Shown here piece after piece: positions 17,730 through 26,998 of a stretch of DNA of 64,000 nt (position 1 is the first letter of the stretch; every line of letters starts with the position of its first letter). The translations under genes were made by a program, and so were the position numbers. The notes below the pieces were generated by a model. That model had not been told where the DNA came from. It worked only from the letters and a program-made list of their open reading frames with translations, and made no database searches. The DNA comes from Pseudalkalibacillus hwajinpoensis (GTDB lineage: Bacteria > Bacillota > Bacilli > Bacillales > Guptibacillaceae): assembly GCF_039851965.1 (NCBI RefSeq), contig NZ_CP156674.1:496001-560000 (forward strand). Reading direction: 5' to 3'.

Positions 17730-18386
17730 TTATAAATCGGCTATTGTTATTATCGCTAATCCGTCTAACACTTCAACGTGCCTGGTTTCTTTTGCTCCGA
17801 GCATTTTCAGCTTTTGGCTTAATTCTTCCGAAGAATAGCGGTGCCTTTTTGTTGAAACGTTGGACCACTTCAAAAGGGATGTTTGCTCAAACCCACTCAT
17901 ATTATTTTGCTTTGCATACTCGAACGCTGCTATCTGATCCATTTGTAAAGAAGGGTTCAACATGACAACCTTCCCCCCTTCTTTTGTGACGCGAATCATT
18001 TCTTTCATCCCTGCTTCAGGCTCCGGCAGAAGAAACATGACACACGTTGATAGCGAAAGATCAAACATGCTGTTTTCAAACGAGAGATCACACGCATCAC
18101 CTTCAGAAAAGTGACTTTTATTCGACCGATTTATAAAAAAGAAATTTTGCTTGCTAGCCTTTACCATTTCAGAGGATAAATCAACGCCTGTGAGTATCGA
18201 TGCTTCCTCCACCCCGCGAAGCAATAGCCTTCCTGTTCCACAGCCTACATCAAGAACCGACTTCCCTTCCCATGACCCGGAAGCGACCTTTAACTCATCA
18301 TGAATGCTTCCAAGCCACTTCGTTCGTGCCATATCATCAAAAAATGAGACGAGCGAATCGAACTCTTCTCCCTGCATTTTTCTCAT
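17730..18386 (-). CDS. Class I SAM-dependent methyltransferase, substrate unknown
   Basis: A 218-residue cytosolic methyltransferase of the Methyltransf_11/25 type. The SAM-binding loop is VLDVGCGTGRLLL (about residues 40-52), followed by the acidic GVDLSSEM at the end of strand 2 and GDACDLSFENSMFDLSLS (motif II region). The start follows TAGGAGGG at ideal spacing. It begins only 10 bases after the pyrE stop, and the first terminator beyond is at 17671-17710, so it looks like the last gene of the pyrimidine operon. In B. subtilis cysteine and siroheme genes lie between pyrE and yloA. The substrate cannot be inferred. Confidence 0.88.
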   Translation of the reverse strand: MRKMQGEEFDSLVSFFDDMARTKWLGSIHDELKVASGSWEGKSVLDVGCGTGRLLLRGVEEASILTGVDLSSEMVKASKQNFFFINRSNKSHFSEGDACDLSFENSMFDLSLSTCVMFLLPEPEAGMKEMIRVTKEGGKVVMLNPSLQMDQIAAFEYAKQNNMSGFEQTSLLKWSNVSTKRHRYSSEELSQKLKMLGAKETRHVEVLDGLAIITIADL

Positions 18387-18396
18387 CGTAACCCTC

Positions 18397-19044
18397 CTAA
18401 ACGGAGAGATCTTTCAACTGCTCAAGCCATTCTGAAGATGCTGGATTGTCACGCCAGTTTAGCAGTGATTGAACCTCTCTTTTCTCAATCATACCTGTTT
18501 CTACCGCGCTTGTTAACAGTTCATCGAAATTGGTAAGGGTTTGCCATGTAATTTGTTCCTCTGCGAACTGTTCTGCCCCTTTCTTCATGCCGTATGTAAA
18601 GATCGCCGCCACGCCAAGCACGTTCGCACCTGCTGATTGGAGCTGTTTCACCGCATCAATTGCACTGCCACCTGTTGAAATAAGATCTTCAATGACAACA
18701 ATTTTCTGTCCTACTGATACTTTTCCTTCAATCACATTCCCTTTGCCGTGCCCCTTTGCACTACCTCTTACATACACCATCGGAAGCTCTAACTGGTCGC
18801 TCACCCATGCTGCATGAGGGATTCCCGCTGTAGCTGTTCCTGCAATGACTTCTGCATCTGAATAGTGTTCTTTAATGATTTCTACAAGGCCTTTTGCAAT
18901 TTCTTTTCTTACAGCCGGATACGATAGGGTCAAGCGATTGTCGCAATAAATCGGAGATAATAAGCCCGATGACCATGTAAAAGGTTGTTTTGGCTGAAGA
19001 CTGACAGCTTTAATCTCAAGAAGTGATTTAGCGATAGATTTCAT
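18397..19044 (-). CDS. pyrE: Orotate phosphoribosyltransferase
   Basis: Joins orotate to PRPP to give orotidine 5'-monophosphate. The 215-residue protein has the PRPP-binding motif VVIEDLISTGGSAIDAV and the flexible-loop region RGSAKGHGKGN; FTWSSGLLSPIYCDNR near the N-terminus is typical. The start overlaps the pyrF end by 17 bases, implying translational coupling. Confidence 0.96.
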   Translation of the reverse strand: MKSIAKSLLEIKAVSLQPKQPFTWSSGLLSPIYCDNRLTLSYPAVRKEIAKGLVEIIKEHYSDAEVIAGTATAGIPHAAWVSDQLELPMVYVRGSAKGHGKGNVIEGKVSVGQKIVVIEDLISTGGSAIDAVKQLQSAGANVLGVAAIFTYGMKKGAEQFAEEQITWQTLTNFDELLTSAVETGMIEKREVQSLLNWRDNPASSEWLEQLKDLSV

Positions 19045-19753
19045 GAGTATTCCCCCACTCTGATTTTAGTCTTTCATACGCTTTTAATGGATCAGGTGAT
19101 GCTGTGATACTACGGCCTACTACAATGTAGTCACTTCCCAATACTCTTGCTTTCGCCGGTGAACAAACGCGATTCTGATCACCTGCAAGATCTCCTTCAA
19201 GCCTAATTCCGGGCGTAACCGTCAGAAACTGATCTCCACAAGTTTCTTTAATCGTCGGCACTTCAAGGGCAGAACTAACAACGCCATCAAGACCACTTGC
19301 TTTCGCTAAACTCGCGAGTGAAACAACGCTATTTTTCATGTTAGTTGTCATATTTAATTCTTTTCGGAGCATTTCTTCAGAAGTACTCGTTAGCTGTGTT
19401 ACCCCAATACACATTGGACGTTTCTCACCTGCACGTGTGCCTGCTTCAAGTCCTTCCATGGCGGCTGTCATCATCCGCGAGCCGCCGCTCGCGTGGACGT
19501 TAATCAAATCAACCCCAAGACCAGCAAGGCCTTTCATTGCTTTGTTAACCGTGGTTGGTATATCGTGAAGCTTCAAGTCCAGAAATACGTTATGCCCAAG
19601 TTGCTTTAGCTCATTAACTAAGGATGGTCCATGCTGATAGAATGCTTCCATACCTACTTTTACAAACAGTTTCTCATCTTTTAGAAGCGTGAGAAATTCG
19701 TCTAACTCCTGTTTCTTTGAAAAATCTAATGCGAGGATGATTGAAGATTCCAC
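19028..19753 (-). CDS. pyrF: Orotidine 5'-phosphate decarboxylase
   Basis: Last step of UMP synthesis. The 241-residue TIM barrel shows ILALDF at the N-terminus, FVKVGMEAFYQHG, the catalytic DLKLHDIPTTV and the phosphate-binding VVGRSIT near the C-terminus. The start appears to be GTG at 19753, giving MESSIILALDF; the AAGGAG box is rather far upstream (about 12 bases). The gene overlaps the end of pyrD by 28 bases. Confidence 0.95.
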   Translation of the reverse strand: MESSIILALDFSKKQELDEFLTLLKDEKLFVKVGMEAFYQHGPSLVNELKQLGHNVFLDLKLHDIPTTVNKAMKGLAGLGVDLINVHASGGSRMMTAAMEGLEAGTRAGEKRPMCIGVTQLTSTSEEMLRKELNMTTNMKNSVVSLASLAKASGLDGVVSSALEVPTIKETCGDQFLTVTPGIRLEGDLAGDQNRVCSPAKARVLGSDYIVVGRSITASPDPLKAYERLKSEWGNTHEIYR

Positions 19754-20667
19754 TCCGTTTTCCAGCTCCTTCCTGTCAGTTCCGAAATATGACCTACACC
19801 CATTTCATCGAGCATTGCGGGTAATGCATCAATAATAGTTGGACACGTCATTGGGTCTACGAAATTAGCGGTCCCGACCGCTACTGCACTTGCTCCAGCT
19901 AAAAAGTATTCCACTACGTCTTCAGCAGACTGAACGCCCCCCATCCCAATAATCGGAATCGCCACCTGCTGACTCACCTGATGAATCATCCGAATCGAAA
20001 CCGGTTTGATCGCAGGACCTGATAATCCTCCTGCCCCATTTGCAAGAATCGGTTTCCCAGTTTTTAAATCAATCCGCATACCTAATAGCGTGTTGATCAT
20101 CGTTAAGCCATCTGCGCCTGCCTTTTCAACGACTTTCGCCATTTGAACAATATCCGTCACATTAGGTGAAAGCTTGACGTAGACGGGCACCCGTGCCACT
20201 TCCTTAACCGCTTTTGTCACTTCATAAGCCGTTTCAGGAACTGTCCCAAACGCAAGTCCGCCCTCTTTCACGTTCGGACATGAGATGTTTAATTCAAGGG
20301 CATGAACGTTAGGCGCCGTGGAAATTCGCTTTGCAACAGCAACATAATCTTCAATCGTGGATCCCGCTACATTTGCAATGATTGGAACATCGAACGTTTC
20401 TAACCATGGAAGTTCATGATTCATTACATGATCAAGGCCGGGATTCTGAAGTCCTATGGCGTTCAACATCCCTGAGGTTGTTTCTGCCACACGCGGCGTT
20501 GGATTTCCAAAGCGTGGTTCATTTGTCGTTGCTTTAACCATAATCGCCCCGAGCTGATCTAACTTATAAAATTGACTGTATTCACGACCGAATCCAAAAC
20601 AGCCCGAAGCAGGCATAATCGGATTTTTTAGATCGAGTCCCGGAAGTTGAATGCGTAATCGACTCAT
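19726..20667 (-). CDS. pyrD: Dihydroorotate dehydrogenase, catalytic subunit (class 1B)
   Basis: Oxidises dihydroorotate to orotate using FMN and passes electrons through PyrK to NAD+. The 313-residue protein begins RIQLPGLDLKNPIMPASGCFGFG and has NISCPNVKEGG with the catalytic Cys of class 1B at the usual region, YVKLSPNVTDI, and the FMN phosphate site GMGGVQSAEDVVEY. The adjacent pyrK confirms the 1B (NAD-linked) type. Start and stop overlap with pyrK and pyrF. Confidence 0.96.
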   Translation of the reverse strand: MSRLRIQLPGLDLKNPIMPASGCFGFGREYSQFYKLDQLGAIMVKATTNEPRFGNPTPRVAETTSGMLNAIGLQNPGLDHVMNHELPWLETFDVPIIANVAGSTIEDYVAVAKRISTAPNVHALELNISCPNVKEGGLAFGTVPETAYEVTKAVKEVARVPVYVKLSPNVTDIVQMAKVVEKAGADGLTMINTLLGMRIDLKTGKPILANGAGGLSGPAIKPVSIRMIHQVSQQVAIPIIGMGGVQSAEDVVEYFLAGASAVAVGTANFVDPMTCPTIIDALPAMLDEMGVGHISELTGRSWKTEWNLQSSSH

Positions 20668-21431
20668 AATACGACCTCCCCTGCCTGAAACACTGGCCCA
20701 TCGCTACACACTTTTCGATAATCAAGACCAGTCTCATCGCCCTGCACATGACAAACACATGCGAGACACGCACCGATTCCACAGCCCATCCGTTGTTCCA
20801 GTGATAAATAAACCCCTTTTTTTGCCGGATAGCTTTCAAGGGCTCGAAGCATTGGAGAAGGGCCACATGCAAACAAATAATCTGCTGAATCGTCAAGCTG
20901 TGCTGTTACAAATCCCGCTTCCCCGTAACTCCCATCAACAGTTGTCACGGTGACTGGCCCGAACGCTTTGAATTCTTCTTCATAGAAAACCGCTGAACCT
21001 GTTTGAAACCCGTTCACATGCTTTACATACACACCGCGCTTTGTTAGCTCACGGGAAAGATAGTACAGTGGCGGCACACCAATTCCTCCGCCGACAAGTA
21101 ATGCGGTATCACCCCGCTTCGGACTTTCAATTGGAAATCCATTCCCGAGTGGACCAAGGAGGTCAACTTCGACCCCCGGAACCATCTCAGACAGCATCCT
21201 CGTCCCCTTGCCTTCAGCCCGATAAATCATTGTTAGTAAATGTTTTTCTGGATCAACATGGCAAATGCTAATCGGCCTTCTTAACAGCGGGTCTGAACCA
21301 GATGTAACTTTCACATGAACGAACTGTCCTGGTTGAAAACGTTCATCAATCTTTTCGTGATAAACGACTACCTCGAAAATAAAAGCTGCAATTTTTTTTT
21401 GAGCAACTAGTTCTGTTTTGTATTGCTTCAT
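20664..21431 (-). CDS. pyrK: Dihydroorotate dehydrogenase electron transfer subunit
   Basis: FAD and [2Fe-2S] protein that couples PyrD to NAD+. In the 255-residue protein the FAD site is RRPISICHVD, the NAD-binding region is ALLVGGGIGVPPLYYL, and the iron-sulfur cysteines lie in MGCGIGACLACVCH with a fourth at VCSDGPVF. The start overlaps carB and the end overlaps pyrD, each by four bases. Confidence 0.96.
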   Translation of the reverse strand: MKQYKTELVAQKKIAAFIFEVVVYHEKIDERFQPGQFVHVKVTSGSDPLLRRPISICHVDPEKHLLTMIYRAEGKGTRMLSEMVPGVEVDLLGPLGNGFPIESPKRGDTALLVGGGIGVPPLYYLSRELTKRGVYVKHVNGFQTGSAVFYEEEFKAFGPVTVTTVDGSYGEAGFVTAQLDDSADYLFACGPSPMLRALESYPAKKGVYLSLEQRMGCGIGACLACVCHVQGDETGLDYRKVCSDGPVFQAGEVVL

Positions 21432-24400
21432 GAACGAATCACTTCTTTTTGATGAAATTTCGGCATGCTTGTACTTGTGAACGTCATTGTTTCAATGACG
21501 CGCAATAATGCTTTGGCTGTGTCTAACGATGTGAAGCATACGACTCCGTTCTCAACCGACTCTCTTCTAATACGGAAACCGTCTCGGGCAGGCTGTTTGC
21601 CTCTTGTGAGTGTATTAATAACGAATTGAGCCTGACCTTCTCGAATCACGTGCAGCAAGTTCGGCTTTTCAGCCCCAATCTTATTTACGACGGTTACAGG
21701 GATGCCCATATTCCGAATGTTATCTGCTGTACCCTCTGTTGCGAGAATATGATATCCAATCGCATGGAATCGTTTTACAATATCAGTCGCTTCCTCTTTG
21801 TCTTTGTCAGCAATCGTAAATAGCACAGAACCGTGAGTTGGAATATTCATACCAGAAGCGACTAGTCCCTTATACAGAGCTTTCTCAAGCGTATAATCTC
21901 GCCCCATTACTTCACCTGTTGATTTCATCTCAGGTCCAAGCGTAATATCAACCCGACGCAGTTTCGCGAAGGAGAATACTGGTACTTTCACATACACATC
22001 GTCTCTCTCAATGCCGTAACCTGTTTTGTATCCAAGCTCATTCAGTGTTTGGCCAAGAATCGCTTTCGTCGCAAGATTCGCCATTGGAACCCCTGTTATT
22101 TTACTTAAAAACGGAACTGTTCTACTTGATCTTGGATTGACTTCAAGAACGTAAACCTGATCATTCTGAATAACATACTGGATATTGAGAAGCCCCTTGA
22201 TTTTCAGCCCTCTTGCTAACGCAATGGTTTCATCTATTAACGTTTGTTTAACCGATTCAGAAAGGCTCTGTGGTGGATACACGGCAATCGAATCCCCGGA
22301 GTGAATCCCCGCTCGTTCAATGTGTTCCATGATGCCCGGGATATATACGGTTTCTCCATCAGAGATTGCATCCACCTCAATCTCTTTCCCCATCAAGTAG
22401 CGGTCAATTAAGACCGGGTGCTGCGGATTTACTTTTACCGCATTTTCCATGTAATGAAGAAGCTCACTTTCTTTATACACAATTTCCATCGCTCTGCCGC
22501 CTAGAACGTAAGATGGGCGTACAAGAACCGGATAGCCAATTCGAGTTGCAATTGAAATCGCCTGTTCGACGGATGTAGCCGTTTTTCCTTCTGGTTGTGG
22601 AATGCCAAGCTCAGCCATGGCCATTTCGAATTTGTCTCGATCTTCTGCCCGGTCCATATCTTCAAGCGATGTTCCGAGAATCTTTACGCCTCTAGCAGAA
22701 AGCTCATCTGCTAGATTAATGGCCGTTTGTCCACCGAACTGGACAATGACACCGGTTGGTTTCTCTAGATCGATAACATGCATAACATCTTCTACAGTAA
22801 GCGGTTCGAAATACAGCTTATCCGAGATGCTGAAGTCTGTTGAGACGGTTTCTGGGTTGTTATTTATTATGATCGCTTCATACCCTGCTTCACGAATTGC
22901 CCAGACGCTATGAACAGTAGCGTAATCAAATTCAATTCCCTGTCCGATTCGAATTGGTCCAGAACCAAGTACAAGCACACTTTCTTTCGGCGTTTCAAAT
23001 GATTCGTTCTCTTCTTCATAAGTAGAATAATAATACGGTGTTTCTGATTCGAATTCACCTGCGCATGTATCAACCATCTTATAAACCGGGCGAATGCTTT
23101 CTTTCATCCGTAATTCATAAATTTCAAGCTCAGTTTGATTCCATAAGCGAGCAACGACATCATCAGAAAATCCTTTTCGCTTCGCTTCAATCAAGATTTC
23201 AAGATTCCCTTTATTCTCCTCTAATTGCTTTTCGAGGGCGATGATTCCCTGTATTTTAACAAGAAAGTAATGATCAATAGCACTCCAGTCATGAATTTCT
23301 TTAATTGTTTTTCCACGTCTGAATGCTTCCGCTACAACGAAAATCCGCTCATCATCCGCTACACGAATTCGCTTCTCCATCGTGTCCTCATCCATGTTCT
23401 CAAATGATGGAATCGCAAGGTGAATCACGTTGGATTCAAGGGATCGAACTGCTTTAAGAAGGGATTCTTCAAGGGTACGCCCGATCGCCATCACTTCACC
23501 GGTCGCTTTCATTTGTGTACCGAGCTTTCGATTGGCACTTTCAAATTTATCAAAAGGCCATCTCGGTATTTTGGAAACTACGTAGTCCAGTGCAGGTTCA
23601 AAGCTAGCATACGTCTTACCTGTAACTGGATTTTTCATTTCTGCAAGAGATAATCCCACCGCAATTTTCGCTGCTAGCTTCGCAATTGGATAGCCAGTCG
23701 CTTTTGAAGCAAGCGCAGATGACCGGCTGACACGAGGGTTCACTTCAATGATGTAATATTGAAAGCTATACGGATCAAGTGCTAGCTGAATGTTACAACC
23801 GCCCTCGATTTTCAAGGCGCGAATGACCTTGAGAGCAACATTTCTAAGCATCTGATAATCGCGATCGGATAGCGTCTGACTTGGGGCAACGACAATTGAA
23901 TCTCCTGTATGAATTCCGACCGGATCGATGTTTTCCATGTTACATACAACGATGGCTTGATCCTGTCCATCACGCATCACTTCATATTCAATTTCTTTAA
24001 ATCCAGCGATGCTTTTCTCTAGAAGACATTGTGTTACAGGGCTATATTTCAATCCGCTCGATACTATTTCTTCTAGCTCTTCATCATTGTTCACAATACC
24101 ACCGCCTGTCCCGCCTAACGTATAAGCCGGCCTGACAATAACGGGATAGCCAATTCTCTTCACAAAGGTATACGCTTCTTCCAGGTTATGAATGATATCA
24201 CTCTCAGGAACAGGCTCATTTAGATCATTCATTAATGTTCTGAACTGATCACGATCTTCCGCCTGCTGGATCGCATCAAGACTTGTCCCTAAAAGCTCAA
24301 CATTATAATCATCTAGAACACCGGATTCAGATAGCTCCATCGCAAGGTTGAGTCCAGTTTGACCTCCGAGTGTCGCCAGAAGGGAATCTGGACGTTCTTT

Positions 24401-24637
24401 ACGAATGATGCTGCTTACGAAATCAAGGGTGAGCGGCTCAATGTACACCTCATCAGCAATGGTAGTATCCGTCATAATCGTCGCTGGATTCGAATTTACG
24501 AGAATCACTTCATATCCTTCTTCTTTTAGAGCCTGACAGGCCTGTGTTCCAGCATAGTCGAACTCGGCTGCCTGGCCAATGACGATTGGTCCTGATCCAA
24601 TGACTAGAATCTTCTTGATATCGGTACGTTTAGGCAT
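21428..24637 (-). CDS. carB: Carbamoyl-phosphate synthase large subunit (pyrimidine-specific)
   Basis: Makes carbamoyl phosphate from bicarbonate, ammonia and two ATP. The 1069-residue protein has two homologous ATP-grasp halves, each opening with a similar motif (KILVIGSGPIVIGQAAEFDYAG and VLVLGSGPIRIGQGIEFDYA), and a C-terminal MGS-like allosteric domain from about 930. Its place inside the pyr operon identifies it as PyrAB, the pyrimidine-regulated enzyme. It overlaps carA by eight bases. Confidence 0.97.
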   Translation of the reverse strand: MPKRTDIKKILVIGSGPIVIGQAAEFDYAGTQACQALKEEGYEVILVNSNPATIMTDTTIADEVYIEPLTLDFVSSIIRKERPDSLLATLGGQTGLNLAMELSESGVLDDYNVELLGTSLDAIQQAEDRDQFRTLMNDLNEPVPESDIIHNLEEAYTFVKRIGYPVIVRPAYTLGGTGGGIVNNDEELEEIVSSGLKYSPVTQCLLEKSIAGFKEIEYEVMRDGQDQAIVVCNMENIDPVGIHTGDSIVVAPSQTLSDRDYQMLRNVALKVIRALKIEGGCNIQLALDPYSFQYYIIEVNPRVSRSSALASKATGYPIAKLAAKIAVGLSLAEMKNPVTGKTYASFEPALDYVVSKIPRWPFDKFESANRKLGTQMKATGEVMAIGRTLEESLLKAVRSLESNVIHLAIPSFENMDEDTMEKRIRVADDERIFVVAEAFRRGKTIKEIHDWSAIDHYFLVKIQGIIALEKQLEENKGNLEILIEAKRKGFSDDVVARLWNQTELEIYELRMKESIRPVYKMVDTCAGEFESETPYYYSTYEEENESFETPKESVLVLGSGPIRIGQGIEFDYATVHSVWAIREAGYEAIIINNNPETVSTDFSISDKLYFEPLTVEDVMHVIDLEKPTGVIVQFGGQTAINLADELSARGVKILGTSLEDMDRAEDRDKFEMAMAELGIPQPEGKTATSVEQAISIATRIGYPVLVRPSYVLGGRAMEIVYKESELLHYMENAVKVNPQHPVLIDRYLMGKEIEVDAISDGETVYIPGIMEHIERAGIHSGDSIAVYPPQSLSESVKQTLIDETIALARGLKIKGLLNIQYVIQNDQVYVLEVNPRSSRTVPFLSKITGVPMANLATKAILGQTLNELGYKTGYGIERDDVYVKVPVFSFAKLRRVDITLGPEMKSTGEVMGRDYTLEKALYKGLVASGMNIPTHGSVLFTIADKDKEEATDIVKRFHAIGYHILATEGTADNIRNMGIPVTVVNKIGAEKPNLLHVIREGQAQFVINTLTRGKQPARDGFRIRRESVENGVVCFTSLDTAKALLRVIETMTFTSTSMPKFHQKEVIRS

Positions 24638-25718
24638 ATGTTTTTTCCCCCTTGAAAGTTGTAATCATTGTGATGAAATCATCGAAAAGTCCGTTCGAAT
24701 CTTCTGGCCCGGGTGATGCTTCAGGGTGATACTGAACGCTGAACGCAGCGTGCATCGTGTGCTTCACTCCTTCAATTGTTCCATCATTTACAGCGACATG
24801 CGTTACTTCTAGTTCTGTCTTTTCCAGTGATGCCGCTTCTACTGTGTAACCGTGGTTTTGAGAAGTGATGGCAACGCGTCCCGTACTCAAGTCCATAACA
24901 GGATGATTTGATCCTCGGTGGCCGAACTTCATTTTTTCTGAATCAGCGCCGCATGCGAGTGCAAAAAGCTGATGACCGAGACAGATCCCGAAGAGTGGGA
25001 TTTTACCGAGAATGCCGTTAATCATCTCAACTGCTTCTGGCACATCCTTTGGATCTCCAGGGCCATTGCTCAGCATGACACCGTCAGGATTCAGTCGAAG
25101 GATTTCTTCTGCTGATGTATTGTAAGGGACAACCACTACATCGCATTTTCTTCTTGTTAATTCACGAAGGATACCGTGCTTCATGCCGAAATCCACAAGT
25201 ACGATACGATAACCTCGACCAGGGCTTGCATAAGGCGCTTTAATCGATACTTGCTGCACCTGATCGCGTTTTAGCGGCGTTTCCCGAAGGTCCTGTGCGA
25301 TTTTCTCAGGATCAACGTCCATGCTGCACATTTTCCCCTTCAACGTTCCATTGGCACGGATTAATTTGGTTAATTTTCTTGTATCGATACCTTCTAATCC
25401 AGGGATGCCTTTCACTCGAAGTAGTTCATCAAGCGTCATTTCATTTCTCCAATAGCTCGGAACTGCTGTCGCTTCTTTTACAATAAGACCGTGGACAGAA
25501 GGATTAATCGATTCGAAATCATCTCGATTGATTCCGTAGTTCCCAATCAGCGGGTACGTGAGCGTCACAATTTGTGCACAGTATGATGGATCTGACAAAA
25601 TCTCCTGATACCCAGTCATTCCGGTATTAAAAACAACCTCACCGCTTTTTTCAATATCGCTCCCAAATGCTTTCCCGACAAATATAGATCCATCTTCTAA
25701 AATTAGCTGTCTTTTCAT
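24630..25718 (-). CDS. carA: Carbamoyl-phosphate synthase small subunit (glutaminase)
   Basis: Class I glutamine amidotransferase subunit that supplies ammonia to CarB. The C-terminal half has the nucleophile motif GICLGHQL, with QYHPEASPGPED providing the His and Glu of the triad; the N-terminal half shows GMTGYQEILSDPSY. The ATG at 25718 (MKRQLILEDGSIFVGKAFG) shares one base with the pyrC stop; a 20-codon upstream extension in frame is not family-like. The length is 362 residues. Confidence 0.96.
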   Translation of the reverse strand: MKRQLILEDGSIFVGKAFGSDIEKSGEVVFNTGMTGYQEILSDPSYCAQIVTLTYPLIGNYGINRDDFESINPSVHGLIVKEATAVPSYWRNEMTLDELLRVKGIPGLEGIDTRKLTKLIRANGTLKGKMCSMDVDPEKIAQDLRETPLKRDQVQQVSIKAPYASPGRGYRIVLVDFGMKHGILRELTRRKCDVVVVPYNTSAEEILRLNPDGVMLSNGPGDPKDVPEAVEMINGILGKIPLFGICLGHQLFALACGADSEKMKFGHRGSNHPVMDLSTGRVAITSQNHGYTVEAASLEKTELEVTHVAVNDGTIEGVKHTMHAAFSVQYHPEASPGPEDSNGLFDDFITMITTFKGEKTYA

Positions 25719-26998
25719 TATTGATCGCTCCCTTTCGCATACACCATTTTTCCATTCACAAATGTATTCACTGGCCACCCTTTACACATCCATCCCGCAA
25801 AAGGTGTATTTCTTCCTTTTGACACGAACGTTTCAGGATTGATTTCTTCTTGATGCGATAGTTCGATTAGCGTGAGATCCGCATTCGCTCCAACTTTAAG
25901 TGTTCCATGCTTAAGTCCAAATGCGGTCGCTGGTTTAATTGTTAACCAGTCGACGAGCTGCTTTAGCGTAAACTTTCCTTCCTCTACAAAGTTTGTATAG
26001 AGAAGCGGAAAGGCTGTTTCGAGGCCAACGATGCCGAAGGGTGCTTTTTCCATTGAGGCTGATTTTTCTTCATGCGAATGTGGCGCATGGTCTGTTGCTA
26101 TAAAATCAATCGTTCCATCAAGTAATCCTTCAATGAGCGCTTCCTGGTCTTCTTTTGACCGAAGGGGGGGATTCATTTTGTAGTTTGTATCAATTCCCGG
26201 AATTTCATCTTCTGACAGAAGCATGTGATGCGGTGTTACTTCTGCGGTTACGTTAATGCCCGCTCGTTTCGCATCACGAACGATACGAACCGACTCTTTC
26301 GTACTAATGTGACAGACGTGGTAATGGACGCCCGCTGCTTCCGCGAGCAGCACATCTCTTGCAATATGGACTGATTCACAAACGGACGGAATACCGTTTA
26401 ATCCATTTTCACTAGAGAAATGTCCCTCATGGACGCTTCCGCCATTAATAAGTGTGTTTTCTTCACAGTGAGCGACGATTGATAGATTCTTTGAAGCAGC
26501 ACGCTTCATTGCTTCAAGCATCATTCCTGCGCTTTGAACACCTACGCCGTCATCCGTTAAGGCGAATGCCCCGTTTTTGTTAAGAGCATCGAAGTTCGTC
26601 AGTTCCTTTCCAAGCTGTCGAGTTGTAATTGAACCATATGGAAGGACACGAACACTCGCGGTTTCTTCAATCCTCTCCATCAACTTCTTCATCGTCTCTT
26701 CATTATCCGGAACAGGTCTTGTATTTGGCATAGCTGCAATCGTAGTAAATCCACCTTTTGCAGCTGCTTTTGTTCCAGTTTCAATCGTTTCTTTATGCTC
26801 ACCGCCCGGCTCCCTTAAGTGGACATGCAAATCCACTAGACCCGGAACTAGCAGGTTTCCTTTCGCATCTATAATATTGTGCTGGTCTGGATCAATATTA
26901 TGTGAAACTTCCTCAATCTTACCTTCTTTTGAAATGAGTACATCAAGCTTAACAAGCTCTCCAGTTTCATTTAGTAGTTTTGCGTTTTGGATAAGCAT
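25718..26998 (-). CDS. pyrC: Dihydroorotase
   Basis: Zinc amidohydrolase that cyclises carbamoyl aspartate to dihydroorotate. In the 426-residue protein, metal ligands are visible in VDLHVHLREPG near residue 60, later histidines in SIVAHCEE and YHVCHIST, and the catalytic Asp in ATDHAPHS. The start at 26998 (MLIQNAKLLNETGEL) overlaps the pyrB stop by one base; the frame is open 16 codons upstream inside pyrB. This is the longer class I dihydroorotase typical of Bacillus. Confidence 0.96.
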   Translation of the reverse strand: MLIQNAKLLNETGELVKLDVLISKEGKIEEVSHNIDPDQHNIIDAKGNLLVPGLVDLHVHLREPGGEHKETIETGTKAAAKGGFTTIAAMPNTRPVPDNEETMKKLMERIEETASVRVLPYGSITTRQLGKELTNFDALNKNGAFALTDDGVGVQSAGMMLEAMKRAASKNLSIVAHCEENTLINGGSVHEGHFSSENGLNGIPSVCESVHIARDVLLAEAAGVHYHVCHISTKESVRIVRDAKRAGINVTAEVTPHHMLLSEDEIPGIDTNYKMNPPLRSKEDQEALIEGLLDGTIDFIATDHAPHSHEEKSASMEKAPFGIVGLETAFPLLYTNFVEEGKFTLKQLVDWLTIKPATAFGLKHGTLKVGANADLTLIELSHQEEINPETFVSKGRNTPFAGWMCKGWPVNTFVNGKMVYAKGSDQ

